Positions 17,491 through 25,546 of a stretch of DNA of 64,000 bases are shown here, in pieces. The notes under the pieces are model-generated. The model saw only the letters and a program-made list of their open reading frames with translations. It was not told where the DNA came from and did no database searches. Location: positions 34,736 through 98,735 of the forward strand of contig CANRCB010000005.1 in the NCBI GenBank assembly GCA_947629015.1, in the 5' to 3' direction. This DNA is from an uncultured Gemmiger sp. (GTDB lineage Bacteria > Bacillota > Clostridia > Oscillospirales > Ruminococcaceae). How positions within the stretch are numbered: position 1 is the stretch's first letter; each line of letters begins with the position of its first letter. The translations under genes were made by a program, and so were the position numbers.

Positions 17491-19278
17491 TTACGGCGTG
17501 GCGGGCGGCTGGTCACCGGCTTCCGCGGGCGGGGCGGGCGTCGGCTCCGGCGTCGGGGCAGGCGTTGGGGCGGACGGCTGCTGCACCGGGTTGACGGTGA
17601 TGACGATCGTTGCCTCGGCGCCGTTGTTTCTGGCGCGCACCGTGTACTGCGTCGTCTCGGCCACGCCGGGCGCGGTGAAGGTGGCGCTGTCGCCCTGGGC
17701 GCTCCAGCTCAGGCCGTCGCAGCTCCAGGTGGTCTGGCCGCTGCCGTTCTGCACCGTGGCCTTGAGCGTGACGGACTGGCCGGCGGTGACGGTGTTGGCG
17801 CTGTATTCGTTGATGGCGACGGTCGTCGGCGGGGCGGGCACCTCCACCGTGATATAGGTGCTGACGGCGGTGGTGGGGTCGTTGGGGTCGGGCTCATAGC
17901 CGACGATGATGTCGTAGTTGCCGCCCTCGGTCGGCGTAAAGCTATAGCTGCTGCCGCGGGCGACGGTCTGTTCGTTGACGACCCACTCCGCCTGGGCGGA
18001 CTTGGTCTTGTCCTCCACGCCGTCGGCGACGACGCGGACGGTAAAGTTGTGCGTTTCGCCCACCTTGATGAAATCAAGCACCTGGCCGTTTTCACAGGGA
18101 GAGTCGTTCCAGCGCATCTCGATGGAGAGCTGCCCGAACACAGCCACGACGGAAATATCGTCCAGGACGACATCGGTGCGTGTGGCGTTCGTCTGGCCGT
18201 CGCTCCAGCGCACAAAGGCCCAGCCGGGCTTGGGCACCGCGGTGACGGTGATGGTGGTGCGCTCGGCCACGCCGAATTCCAGCCGTTCGGCGCCCGTCGT
18301 CGCCGTGCCGGGGGCCAGGCCCTCGGTGGTGGGCGTCGTCAGGGTGCCGCGGGTGGCGTCCTCGACGATGTAGGCGGCGGTGATGCCCTGCGGCGTGGGG
18401 CTGGGCCCGGCGGCGGCATTGCCGCCGGCCGCCGGCTGCGCGGCGCGGCGCGGCGCACTTTCGGCATCGCCGGCGGGGCGCCGGTCGGCGGAATTGTAGG
18501 GGTGCTGGCGGAAATACATCAGCAGCGCGTTGCCGCCGGAGGCGGTGTAGGTGCCGGAAGCGTTGTCAAAATAGCTGTCCTGCGCGTAGCCATTGGCGGC
18601 CTTGAGGGTATCGGTGGTGTTGAGGAAGGGCAGGTTGTCGGCCTGGCACATGAGCGCCAGCGCCTGGTTGTACTGGTCGATGGCGGTCTGGCGCGCGGCG
18701 GCGGCGTCCGTGTTGCGGCGCACCGGTGGGATGGCGCTGACGATGACATCGCAGTACGGGTATGCCTGCTGGATGGCGCTGACGGCCTGCCGGTAGGCAA
18801 GGATGAACGCCTCGGCGCCGTTGTAGGCACCCACATCCTGGCTGCCCAGGCACAGCACGACGCGGCGGGGCTTCATCTTGGAGACGGCCTGCGGCACGGT
18901 GTAGGCGCTGGGGTCATCGGCAAAATAGACGCAGGCATCCCGCGTGAAGGTGGAAAGGCTCATCCCCTGTGCGCCCGCAAACTGGTCGAGCGTGATCAGG
19001 TTCTGGCTTTGCAGGCTGGCCGGGTAGGCATCGCCGGCAAAGACGGTGCCGGCCATATAATCCGCGCTTTCGGTGCCCTGGGGCAGGATGGCGGTCAAAG
19101 TGGTATCGAGCGGGTAGAGCGTGGGGTCATAGTCGTCCGGCTGCGCGGCGAGCAGGTTGGGCAGGATGACCCAGGACAAAAGGAAACACGCCCCGATCGC
19201 CACCGCGCACAGCGCCACCACAAGGCAGGCGCGGCGCTGGGTCGGGCTCATGAAAGAATGGTTGGAAGAATGGCTCAT
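17491..19278 (-). CDS. Membrane-anchored SGNH-hydrolase-like protein with Ig-like/InlB-repeat regions, predicted inactive
   Basis: 595 residues. One N-terminal membrane helix (ACLVVALCAVAIGACFLLSW, residues 17-36) leaves the rest outside. Residues about 70-260 look like an SGNH/GDSL fold, but the nucleophile block reads AGDAYPASL instead of GDS and the oxyanion block reads LGSQD instead of GxND, so catalysis is doubtful. Then come an InlB B-repeat-like unit (WAFVRWSDGQTNATRTDV), two Ig/PKD-like beta domains and a Pro/Thr-rich C-terminus ([12 protein letters not shown]). No LPxTG sorting signal. The start follows GGAGGGG, and a strong promoter lies upstream. A wall- or glycan-binding role is inferred only. 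Confidence 0.72.
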   Translation of the reverse strand: MSHSSNHSFMSPTQRRACLVVALCAVAIGACFLLSWVILPNLLAAQPDDYDPTLYPLDTTLTAILPQGTESADYMAGTVFAGDAYPASLQSQNLITLDQFAGAQGMSLSTFTRDACVYFADDPSAYTVPQAVSKMKPRRVVLCLGSQDVGAYNGAEAFILAYRQAVSAIQQAYPYCDVIVSAIPPVRRNTDAAAARQTAIDQYNQALALMCQADNLPFLNTTDTLKAANGYAQDSYFDNASGTYTASGGNALLMYFRQHPYNSADRRPAGDAESAPRRAAQPAAGGNAAAGPSPTPQGITAAYIVEDATRGTLTTPTTEGLAPGTATTGAERLEFGVAERTTITVTAVPKPGWAFVRWSDGQTNATRTDVVLDDISVVAVFGQLSIEMRWNDSPCENGQVLDFIKVGETHNFTVRVVADGVEDKTKSAQAEWVVNEQTVARGSSYSFTPTEGGNYDIIVGYEPDPNDPTTAVSTYITVEVPAPPTTVAINEYSANTVTAGQSVTLKATVQNGSGQTTWSCDGLSWSAQGDSATFTAPGVAETTQYTVRARNNGAEATIVITVNPVQQPSAPTPAPTPEPTPAPPAEAGDQPPATP

Positions 19279-19340
19279 AGCGTTGTCCCCTCCACAGGAG
19301 CGTGGGCAGCCGCACGGCCGCCCAAACTGCTGACAGGTGG

Positions 19341-19369
19341 ATTATAGCATAAATCGGATGTTTTGAGAA
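19341..19369 (-). promoter_or_regulatory. Promoter of the SGNH-like gene
   Basis: TTCTCA (19364-19369), 17-base spacer and TGCTATAAT (perfect -10 at 19341-19346 with TG extension) on the - strand, about 65 bases before the start codon. Confidence 0.7.
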
Positions 19370-19409
19370 CGGTTTTAACAAAATTTGCACCCGTTACAGA
19401 ACGGTGACA

Positions 19410-19445
19410 AGCCCGCGGCGCCCCGCCGTTTGGGGCGCGGGGGCT
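19410..19445 (-). terminator. Possible terminator after the ABC importer operon
   Basis: An imperfect GC-rich hairpin (AGCCCCCGCGCCCC against GGGGCGCCGCGGGCT) about 20 bases past the ATPase stop. No good T-tract follows, so the call is weak. Confidence 0.4.
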
Positions 19446-19463
19446 CCCCCCTGCCCGCCGGGC

Positions 19464-20252
19464 TCAGGAAAGGAACATGCGGTCGTTGGCGCCGGCGCCG
19501 CTCTGCTCAAAGCGGGCGAGCAGGTCGGAGACGTGCAGGGCCTTCTTCTCCTCCCCGCGCACGTCGTAGATGATGCGGCCCTCGTGCATCATGATCAGGC
19601 GGTTGCCGTATTTGATGGCGTCCTTCATGTTGTGGGTGATCATCAGGGTGGTCAGGCCGTTCTCCCGCACGATGGTGTCGGAGAGCTCCAGCACCTTGGC
19701 GGCGGTCTTGGGGTCAAGGGCGGCGGTGTGCTCGTCGAGCAGCAGCACCCGCGGCTTTTTGAGGGTGGCCATCAGCAGCGTGACGGCCTGCCGCTGCCCG
19801 CCCGAGAGCAGGCCCACCTTGCTGGTCATGCGGTCCTCAAGGCCAAGGCCCAAATCGGCGAGAAGGGCGCGGTACTCCTCCCGCTCCTTGCGGGTGGTGC
19901 CGGTGCGCAGCGTGCGTTTTGCGCCGCGCCGCGCCGCCAGGGCAAGGTTCTCGTCGATGCCCATGGTGGCGGCGGTGCCCATCATCGGGTCCTGAAAGAC
20001 GCGGCCGATGAGCCCGGCGCGCTTATGCTCCGGCAGGCGGGTGATATCCTGCCCGTCGATGAGGATGCGGCCCATATCCACCGGCCACACCCCGGCCACG
20101 GCGTTGAGCATGGTGGATTTGCCCGCCCCGTTGCCGCCGATGACGGTGCAGAAATCCCCGTCCTCCAGCTTGAGGTCCACCCCCGCGAGGGCGAGCTTTT
20201 CATTGATGGTGCCGGCGTTGAAGGTCTTGTACACGTTCTTGACTTCAAGCAT
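19464..20252 (-). CDS. ABC transporter ATP-binding protein, TrpXYZ-type
   Basis: 262 residues. Walker A GGNGAGKST (near residues 39-47), Q-loop VFQDPMMGT, signature LSGGQRQAVTLLMA, Walker B and D-loop LLLDEHTAALDP (note DEH in place of DEP) and switch THNMKDA. The DEHTAALDP form is typical of ATPases next to ABC_sub_bind proteins. The frame runs on upstream inside the permease gene, but the ATG at 20252 overlaps the permease stop by 8 bases, and the product then starts MLEVKNVYKTF. Works with the two upstream genes; substrate likely an aromatic amino acid or similar small molecule, by family only. Confidence 0.92.
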   Translation of the reverse strand: MLEVKNVYKTFNAGTINEKLALAGVDLKLEDGDFCTVIGGNGAGKSTMLNAVAGVWPVDMGRILIDGQDITRLPEHKRAGLIGRVFQDPMMGTAATMGIDENLALAARRGAKRTLRTGTTRKEREEYRALLADLGLGLEDRMTSKVGLLSGGQRQAVTLLMATLKKPRVLLLDEHTAALDPKTAAKVLELSDTIVRENGLTTLMITHNMKDAIKYGNRLIMMHEGRIIYDVRGEEKKALHVSDLLARFEQSGAGANDRMFLS

Positions 20253-21180
20253 CGCGTTTGCCCCCTTTCGCCACGGCCGGTTTGGTGAAGTACTTCCCCT
20301 TCCAGTAGGGCACGGCAAGGAACACCGCCACGACCAGCGCGGAAAGCATCTTGAGCAGGTCGGTGTCGATGCGCAGCCAGATGCAGAACTGGTACACAAG
20401 GTAGTATGCCACGCTGCCCACCGCCACGGTGAACAGCTTGAAGGCAAAATTCGTGCCAAAGCGGCCGAGCAGCGCCTCGCCGATGATGACGGCGGCCAGC
20501 CCGATGACGATGGCGCCGCGGCCCATCGAGATATCGGCAAAGCCCTGGTACTGCGAGAGCATCGCCCCCGAGAACGCCACCAGCCCGTTGGAGAGCATGA
20601 GCCCCAGCACGGTGGTGAAAGCGGTGTTGATGCCCTGCGCGCGGGCCATGTTCTGGTTGGAGCCGGTGGCGCGGATGGAGCAGCCCAGCTCGGTGCCGAA
20701 GAACCAGTACAGCACGGCGATGAGCGCCGCCACGATGACGGCCGCGATAAGGATGGTGTTGCGCCACACCGGCAGGCGCTTGACATAGCGCAGCGAGACG
20801 AGCAGGTCAAACTTGTCGACGTTGACGGCCTGGTTGGCCTTGCCGAGTATCTTGAGGTTGATGGAATACAGTGAGAGCTGCGTCAAAATACCGGACAAAA
20901 TCACCGGGATGCCCATAAAGGTGTGGAACAACCCCGTGACGAGGCCAGCCGCCAGACCGGCCACAAAGGCCAGCGCCATGGCCGCCCAGATGTTCATGCC
21001 GTTCATCACGCACATGACGCACACCGCGCCGCCAAGGCCAAGCGTGCCGTCCACCGTCAAGTCCGCCACATCCAGGATGCGGAAGGTCAGGTAGACGCCG
21101 ATGGCCATCACAGCCCAGATCAACCCCTGCGCGACGGAGCCGGGCACGGCGTTGAACAGATTGACGATGTTCAAATTCAA
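20245..21180 (-). CDS. ABC transporter permease, TrpY/BPD_transp_2-like
   Basis: 311 residues, about eight membrane segments, with the ALGVYLTF-type opening (WAVMAIGVYLTFRILDVADLTVDG) and the conserved cytoplasmic loop SIRATGSNQNMARAQGI that contacts the ATPase. An ATG at 21198 lacks any Shine-Dalgarno sequence and the ribosome site itself (AGGAGTGAGG) lies downstream of it, so the TTG at 21180 is taken as start, giving MNLNIVNLFN as in relatives. The stop overlaps the ATPase start by 8 bases. Inferred importer channel. Confidence 0.88.
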   Translation of the reverse strand: MNLNIVNLFNAVPGSVAQGLIWAVMAIGVYLTFRILDVADLTVDGTLGLGGAVCVMCVMNGMNIWAAMALAFVAGLAAGLVTGLFHTFMGIPVILSGILTQLSLYSINLKILGKANQAVNVDKFDLLVSLRYVKRLPVWRNTILIAAVIVAALIAVLYWFFGTELGCSIRATGSNQNMARAQGINTAFTTVLGLMLSNGLVAFSGAMLSQYQGFADISMGRGAIVIGLAAVIIGEALLGRFGTNFAFKLFTVAVGSVAYYLVYQFCIWLRIDTDLLKMLSALVVAVFLAVPYWKGKYFTKPAVAKGGKRDA

Positions 21181-21216
21181 AGGGACCTCACTCCTCATCA
21201 AGCAACAGATAAAAGG

Positions 21217-21222
21217 ATTATA
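21217..21222 (-). promoter_or_regulatory. Possible internal -10 box before the permease gene
   Basis: A perfect TATAAT on the - strand directly after the hairpin at 21230-21270 and about 37 bases before the TTG start. The -35 region (TTCCTT) is poor. It could restore transcription beyond the hairpin. Confidence 0.35.
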
Positions 21223-21229
21223 CCAAAAT

Positions 21230-21270
21230 CCCGCGGGAAAAGGAAGATGTTTTCTCCATTTTCCCGCGGG
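21230..21270 (-). terminator. Intra-operon hairpin between binding-protein and permease genes
   Basis: A perfect 12-bp stem (CCCGCGGGAAAA with TTTTCCCGCGGG, 17-base loop) followed by ATTTTGG on the - strand. Partial terminators or RNA-stabilising stems after binding-protein genes commonly keep the binding protein in excess over permease and ATPase. Confidence 0.65.
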
Positions 21271-21300
21271 TTTATTGTGTTTTTTGCCGTTTACAGGGGG

Positions 21301-22365
21301 TCAGCCCTCGATGGCGACGTAATCTTCGGGGACGGCCACGCCCAGCGCCTCGGCGTTGGCGGCGTTGTATTTCTTGGTGAACTCGGGCGCGTACTCGATG
21401 GGCATCTCGGCGATGTTGGCCTCACCGTTGAGGATCTTGGCGGCCATCTCGCCGGTGGCATAGCCGATGTCATAGTAGCTGATGGACAGGGTGGCCACAC
21501 CGCACCCGGCGCAGATGCCCTCCTCACCGGCAATAACGGGCACCTTGCCGTAGCAGATGTTGTTGATGATCTCGGTGTTGGAGGCGGCGGTGTTGTCGGT
21601 GGGGATGTACAGCACGTCGCTGGCGTCGGCCGCGTTCTGGCAGACGGTGGCGAGGTCGTTGGAGTCACTGAAAGAATACTGGGTGCAGGTCAGGCCCGCG
21701 TCCTCCAAAAAGCCCTGCACGGTATCGACCTGATACTGGCTGTTGGGCTCGGCGCTGCAATAGAGCAGGCCGACGGTCTTGGCGTCGGGGAAAAGCTCCT
21801 GCAGCATGGCGGCCTGCTGGTCGAGCGGAGCCAGGTCGCTGGTGCCGGAGATGTTGCCGCCCACGGTGCCGGTGAAGCCGTCGATGCCAAGGGCCACGCC
21901 GTACTCGGTGATGGAGGTGCCCAGCACGGGGATGGTATCGGTGGCCGCCTGCGCCGCCTGCAAAGCGGCGGTGGCGTTGGCCATGATCAGGTCATAGCCG
22001 TTGGAGACGAAATTGTTGGCCACGGTGGCGCAGGTGTTGGAATCGCCCTGGGCGTTCTGGTAATCAAAGGTGACGTTGAGTTCGGGGTGGGCCTCGAGCG
22101 CGTCCTCAAAGCCCTCGGTGGCGGCGTCCAGCGCCTCATGCTGAACGAGCTGGATGATGCCCACGGTCACCGCCTTGGCGGTGTCCTCATCCACGGTGGT
22201 GTCGGCGTTGTTGCCGGCATCGGCGCCGGGGCCGCCGTCAGCGGGCTCAGAGGCGGCAGGGGTGGAATCAGCCGGCGCGGAGGTGCCCGCCGTGCCGGAA
22301 GCGCCGCAGGCGGCCAGGCTGAGCATCAGGCCGGCGGCCAGCAGCAAGGAAAGTGCTTTTTTCAT
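21301..22365 (-). CDS. ABC transporter substrate-binding lipoprotein (ABC_sub_bind, TrpX-like)
   Basis: 354 residues. A lipoprotein signal MKKALSLLLAAGLMLSLAAC puts Cys20 in an LAAC lipobox, followed by a Ser/Pro/Asp-rich linker to about residue 60. The mature domain has the ABC_sub_bind pattern: VGIIQLVQHEALDAATEGF, later LGTSITEYG and PVIAGEEGICAGCGVATLSISYYDIG. In relatives it takes up tryptophan or tyrosine, but other ligands exist. The start at 22365 follows GGGAG; upstream frame is spurious. No T-box motif was found in its roughly 70-nt leader. Confidence 0.9.
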   Translation of the reverse strand: MKKALSLLLAAGLMLSLAACGASGTAGTSAPADSTPAASEPADGGPGADAGNNADTTVDEDTAKAVTVGIIQLVQHEALDAATEGFEDALEAHPELNVTFDYQNAQGDSNTCATVANNFVSNGYDLIMANATAALQAAQAATDTIPVLGTSITEYGVALGIDGFTGTVGGNISGTSDLAPLDQQAAMLQELFPDAKTVGLLYCSAEPNSQYQVDTVQGFLEDAGLTCTQYSFSDSNDLATVCQNAADASDVLYIPTDNTAASNTEIINNICYGKVPVIAGEEGICAGCGVATLSISYYDIGYATGEMAAKILNGEANIAEMPIEYAPEFTKKYNAANAEALGVAVPEDYVAIEG

Positions 22366-22442
22366 GGTGTTTTGTCTCTCCCTTAACCAAATTGACACCG
22401 GCCGGGCGGAAAAGCGCCCACCCCGGCGATTTAACGCTTTAA

Positions 22443-22472
22443 AGTATATTACGCAAAGCGCGGCGGCGTCAA
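22443..22472 (-). promoter_or_regulatory. Promoter of the TrpX-like ABC operon
   Basis: TTGACG (22467-22472), 18-base spacer and TATACT (22443-22448) on the - strand. The predicted leader holds one small stem (GGGCG/CGCCC) and no recognisable riboswitch. Confidence 0.7.
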
Positions 22473-22617
22473 TATACAACACGCCGAAAGGTTTTGCAAT
22501 TTTTGCCGCCGTTTTGGCGGTTTTGATGGTTTGCGCCAGCCCCATCCTCGCGGGGGCACTTTGGGAGTGGAACTTTGCCGGCTGGGATGCGGTTTGCGGG
22601 GTGTTTCCCGTATTGGC

Positions 22618-22742
22618 CCCTCATCCGGCCGCTGCGCGGCCACCTTCCCCCGGAGGGGGAAGGCTTTAAGCGTGAGATGCCCCGGAAGGCTTCCCCCTCC
22701 GGGGGGAAGCTGGCAGAGCCGCAAGGCGCTGCCTGATGAGGG
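22618..22742. repeat. Intergenic palindromic element, 125 bp
   Basis: Ends pair as CCCTCATC (22618-22625) and GATGAGGG (22735-22742). Inside are GGCCGC/GCGGCC, CCTTCCCCC/GGGGGAAGG and CTTCCCCCTCC/GGGGGGAAG stems. No gene. The layout is that of a dispersed, RNA-foldable intergenic repeat; copies elsewhere in the genome would prove it. Confidence 0.6.
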
Positions 22743-22801
22743 AAAACAGGATGCCACTTGCGGGAAGGCAATCGCCACCCCCACGCGCACCCCGCGGGAA
22801 A

Positions 22802-22886
22802 ATTGTAGGGCGGGCCTTCAGGCCCGCCGTGAAACGTCGATGCCGCGGCAAGGTTTTGCGGCGGGGTCAAGACCCCGCCCTACAAT
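22802..22886. repeat. Nested inverted repeat with 13-bp ends
   Basis: ATTGTAGGGCGGG (22802-22814) is the exact reverse complement of CCCGCCCTACAAT (22874-22886). Each end continues into its own perfect hairpin (GGCGGGCCT-TC-AGGCCCGCC and GGCGGGGTC-AA-GACCCCGCC), giving a cloverleaf-like pair of stems. Confidence 0.65.
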
Positions 22887-22911
22887 CCGAATGATACGTT
22901 TCCGTATCCAT

Positions 22912-22981
22912 GTAGGGGGCGGCGTCCCCGACGCCCCGCAAACGGCTTCTCCTTTGCGGGGCGATTGTAATCGGCCCCTAC
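22912..22981. repeat. Third palindromic element with GTAGGGG/CCCCTAC ends
   Basis: GTAGGGG (22912-22918) pairs with CCCCTAC (22975-22981); inside, CGCCCCGC pairs with GCGGGGCG. It shares the GTAGGG end motif with the element at 22802-22886, suggesting one repeat family. From here to 23075 nothing coding was seen. Confidence 0.5.
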
Positions 22982-23075
22982 GGATGGCTGTTACCCTTTC
23001 CTCCCCCTTATGGCGCGCGTACGCGCGCCGCCCATTTCGGAACGGCTCTCGTGCCGCTGCGCTCCACTCCGGCCG

Positions 23076-23110
23076 TTTTTGCCCGCGGCGCTATGCGCCG
23101 CGGGCAAAAA
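23076..23110. repeat. Perfect hairpin TTTTTGCCCGCGGCG...CGCCGCGGGCAAAAA
   Basis: A 15-bp perfect stem with loop CTATG. The T run is 5' and the A run 3' on both strands, so it is not by itself a terminator. A second hairpin of the same design is at 51692-51722. Confidence 0.6.
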
Positions 23111-23134
23111 GCCCCCGGTTGTTGGCCAGGGGCT
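23106..23134 (-). terminator. Rho-independent terminator after the LRR/DUF4214 gene
   Basis: On the - strand AGCCCCTGG pairs with CCGGGGGCT (one bulge-like mismatch, loop CCAACAA), followed by TTTTTG. It shares its T-tract with the arm of the hairpin at 23076-23110. Confidence 0.75.
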
Positions 23135-23168
23135 CTGTGTATGGCGGGTGTTTTGCACGCTGCCTTTT

Positions 23169-25493
23169 TTACTGCGCAAGGATGCCGTACCGGCGGCAGA
23201 GGACGGCAAACTCGTCGCTGCCGGTAAAGCCGGGCACCACATCCTCACGGCTCCCGCCGTTGTTGAGCTTCGTCAGCCAGATGCCCTCCTCGCCGTCTTT
23301 CGGCACGCGGTCAAAGAAGGCGCGGTACAGATACTGTACGAACGTCTCGTTGTCAAAGCCGCGGGCCTTGAACTCATCGCTGAAGATGAACCCTTCCGCA
23401 GCGGTGCGGCCCGTGTCCTTATGCATGCGCAGGTTCTCCATCCATGCCTGCGCGTTTTCGTCCGGGCCGCGGTCGAGGCAGACACGGTACAGCCGCACCA
23501 CAAAGTCCTCCACGCCGTCGGTGGCGCCGCACCCGGCGCAGGTACCACGCCGCACCGTGCCGACACCCTCCGGCTCGGCGGTGCCGGTGCCGGGGTCGAT
23601 GCCGTACTGCGCGCAGATGGCCTTGAACTCATTGCTGCCGACAAAGCCGTTGAACACGTGCTCACGGCTCTGGCCCTCTTCCTCAAGTACGCGCATCCAC
23701 GCGGCGTGGCCCTCGGTGTCCGGCTCGCGGCCCATGAAGGCGCTGTACAGATGGTCGATATAGCAGCTGTTGCAGTAGTTTTTCGCCTTGAACTCATCGC
23801 TGAAGATAAAGCCGTAGGCCGCCTCGCTGCCGGTGTTGCGGTGGGAGATAAGGGCGTCCGTCCAGCCGTCGAGGCCGTCTTCGTCCGGTGTACGCCCGAG
23901 GCAGACCTCATACAGGCGGGTGACGAAGGCCCGGACCCGGCTTTCATCGGCGGAAGTGCCGGGCTGCGTGCCCGGCTGCGTGCCGGGGTCGGGCTGTTGG
24001 GCATGGGGGCAGCTCACCTCGACCTCCATCCTTGGATTTTCGGTCGGGGATTTTGTATCAAATTCATAGGTAAAGCCGGTCACACCCTGCCCCAGGGTGA
24101 CGACGCCGTTTTGATACGGGCAATCTTTGACCGTGACACGGCCAAGAAGATTTTCGGGGACGGCCTGGCGCAGATCGACCTGCCAGCCGCCGCCCGCCGC
24201 CTGGGCCTGCAGCGTGATTTTTTGTGTGGAAACGTAAAAAGTGTACAGTTTCGGGTTTTTGCTCACGTCCAGACCGGGCAGTTGGTTATTGGAACATTTC
24301 AACTGCGCCAGCGCCGGATTGCTGCCCACATCCAGAGCGGTCAACCGGTTATCGTTGCACCAAAGTGAATACAGCGCCGGATTCCCGCTCACGTCCAAAC
24401 GGGTCAGCTGGTTTTCACCGCAATCCAGGCTGCGCAGTTTTGGATTGCCGCTCACGTCCAAACGGGTCAGCTGGTTATCGGAAACATACAGGGTCTCCAG
24501 CACCGGGTTCCGGCTCACATCGAGGCTGGCCAGTTGGTTATTGGCACAGTTCAGATATCCAAGAGCCGGGAAAAACTCAACGCCTTTCAGGCTGGAAATG
24601 TTCCTGCCGTTGACATTGATACTCCGGATTTCCAGTTCAGTGCCGGCAAGCGTACCGTTTTTGTCGGTATCCAGCGTATTGCTGACATAGGCCCGGAAGT
24701 TTGCGTCCGGGAAATTGTTGCCGTCGATCGTGACCGGTTTTGGGTTCGGATCCGGCACAGAGGACAGTTGGGAAAGGGCCACCTGGCAGGGCCTTGCGGA
24801 ATAGGCACCTTCCCAGGCATAACAGAGCGTATCATTTTTGATGATCACACAGTGCGCGAATGTCATACCGTCAGCAGCACTGTAAAGGCGATGGAACTGC
24901 CAATTCAGGTTCTTGCCGTTGCTGCCCCAGGTAAAAATGATGTCATTGCAATCCGGCGCATATATTGCTTTATAAGCGCTTACATTCTGGGAGGGATTGC
25001 CGTCCCCATCCACGGCGATGATCTGCACATCATTCGCGCCGATCCAGCTGCTTTTGGCGAGAGCACTGATGATCGCGTTGGAATTGGGGCACTGGCCACT
25101 CCCGTTGACCAGCGTAGCGCGGTAAAAGACGAACAGGATCGTCTTGCCCGCAAAATCACTCTTTGTGATGGTTTTTCCGTCGATGGTCGACAGGGACCAG
25201 TTGATATCGCCGACCGGTTTGTCCAGCCGGGGCGGCAGATCCGGCGCATCGGAGGAGGCCGCATAGGCGGCGGAGAGTTCCTGCGCATCCGCGGCCTCCG
25301 GCGGTTGTGCCGGGGCAGGCTCATCTTCCACGGCGGGCTCCTCCGCCGGGGCAGGCTCGCTTTCCACGGCAGGTCCCTCCGCCGGGGCGGACGCTGGCGC
25401 TTCGGGCAGTACGGCTTCGGCATAAGCGGGCAGGGCCGCGCCGCACAGCAGGGCCGCCGCCAGAACCAGCGCGGCGAAAACATTTTTGCGCAT
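23169..25493 (-). CDS. Secreted multidomain protein: thioredoxin-like, EF-hand, leucine-rich repeats, two DUF4214
   Basis: 774 residues. A signal peptide (MRKNVFAALVLAAALLCG, cleavage near AYA-E) precedes an acidic Pro/Glu/Ala linker with internal repeats to about residue 75. Then: a redoxin-like domain (about 84-230, SDFAGKTILFVFYRATLV) lacking a CxxC pair; an EF-hand/dockerin-like loop (DTDKNGTLAGTEL); about six 21-residue LRRs of the NQLTRLDVSGNP type; a beta-rich stretch; and two DUF4214 repeats at about 517-633 and 661-774. DUF4214 is often found on large secreted or cell-surface proteins. Start at 25493 after AGAGGG. No membrane anchor or sorting motif at the C-terminus. Function unknown; adhesion is only a guess. 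Confidence 0.85.
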   Translation of the reverse strand: MRKNVFAALVLAAALLCGAALPAYAEAVLPEAPASAPAEGPAVESEPAPAEEPAVEDEPAPAQPPEAADAQELSAAYAASSDAPDLPPRLDKPVGDINWSLSTIDGKTITKSDFAGKTILFVFYRATLVNGSGQCPNSNAIISALAKSSWIGANDVQIIAVDGDGNPSQNVSAYKAIYAPDCNDIIFTWGSNGKNLNWQFHRLYSAADGMTFAHCVIIKNDTLCYAWEGAYSARPCQVALSQLSSVPDPNPKPVTIDGNNFPDANFRAYVSNTLDTDKNGTLAGTELEIRSINVNGRNISSLKGVEFFPALGYLNCANNQLASLDVSRNPVLETLYVSDNQLTRLDVSGNPKLRSLDCGENQLTRLDVSGNPALYSLWCNDNRLTALDVGSNPALAQLKCSNNQLPGLDVSKNPKLYTFYVSTQKITLQAQAAGGGWQVDLRQAVPENLLGRVTVKDCPYQNGVVTLGQGVTGFTYEFDTKSPTENPRMEVEVSCPHAQQPDPGTQPGTQPGTSADESRVRAFVTRLYEVCLGRTPDEDGLDGWTDALISHRNTGSEAAYGFIFSDEFKAKNYCNSCYIDHLYSAFMGREPDTEGHAAWMRVLEEEGQSREHVFNGFVGSNEFKAICAQYGIDPGTGTAEPEGVGTVRRGTCAGCGATDGVEDFVVRLYRVCLDRGPDENAQAWMENLRMHKDTGRTAAEGFIFSDEFKARGFDNETFVQYLYRAFFDRVPKDGEEGIWLTKLNNGGSREDVVPGFTGSDEFAVLCRRYGILAQ

Positions 25494-25546
25494 GGAGATC
25501 CCTCTTTCCTCGTGGTATTCCCGTTTGCAGCAGGTGCGGGCCTGTA

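Noticed and set aside
22366..22442. Possible riboswitch or T-box in the leader of the TrpX-like operon
   Set aside because: The leader is about 70 nt with one small stem. No known riboswitch core is seen.
22531..23763. 410-codon + strand frame starting in the repeat cluster
   Set aside because: It crosses palindromic repeats and runs antisense into the LRR/DUF4214 gene; no ribosome site or domain.
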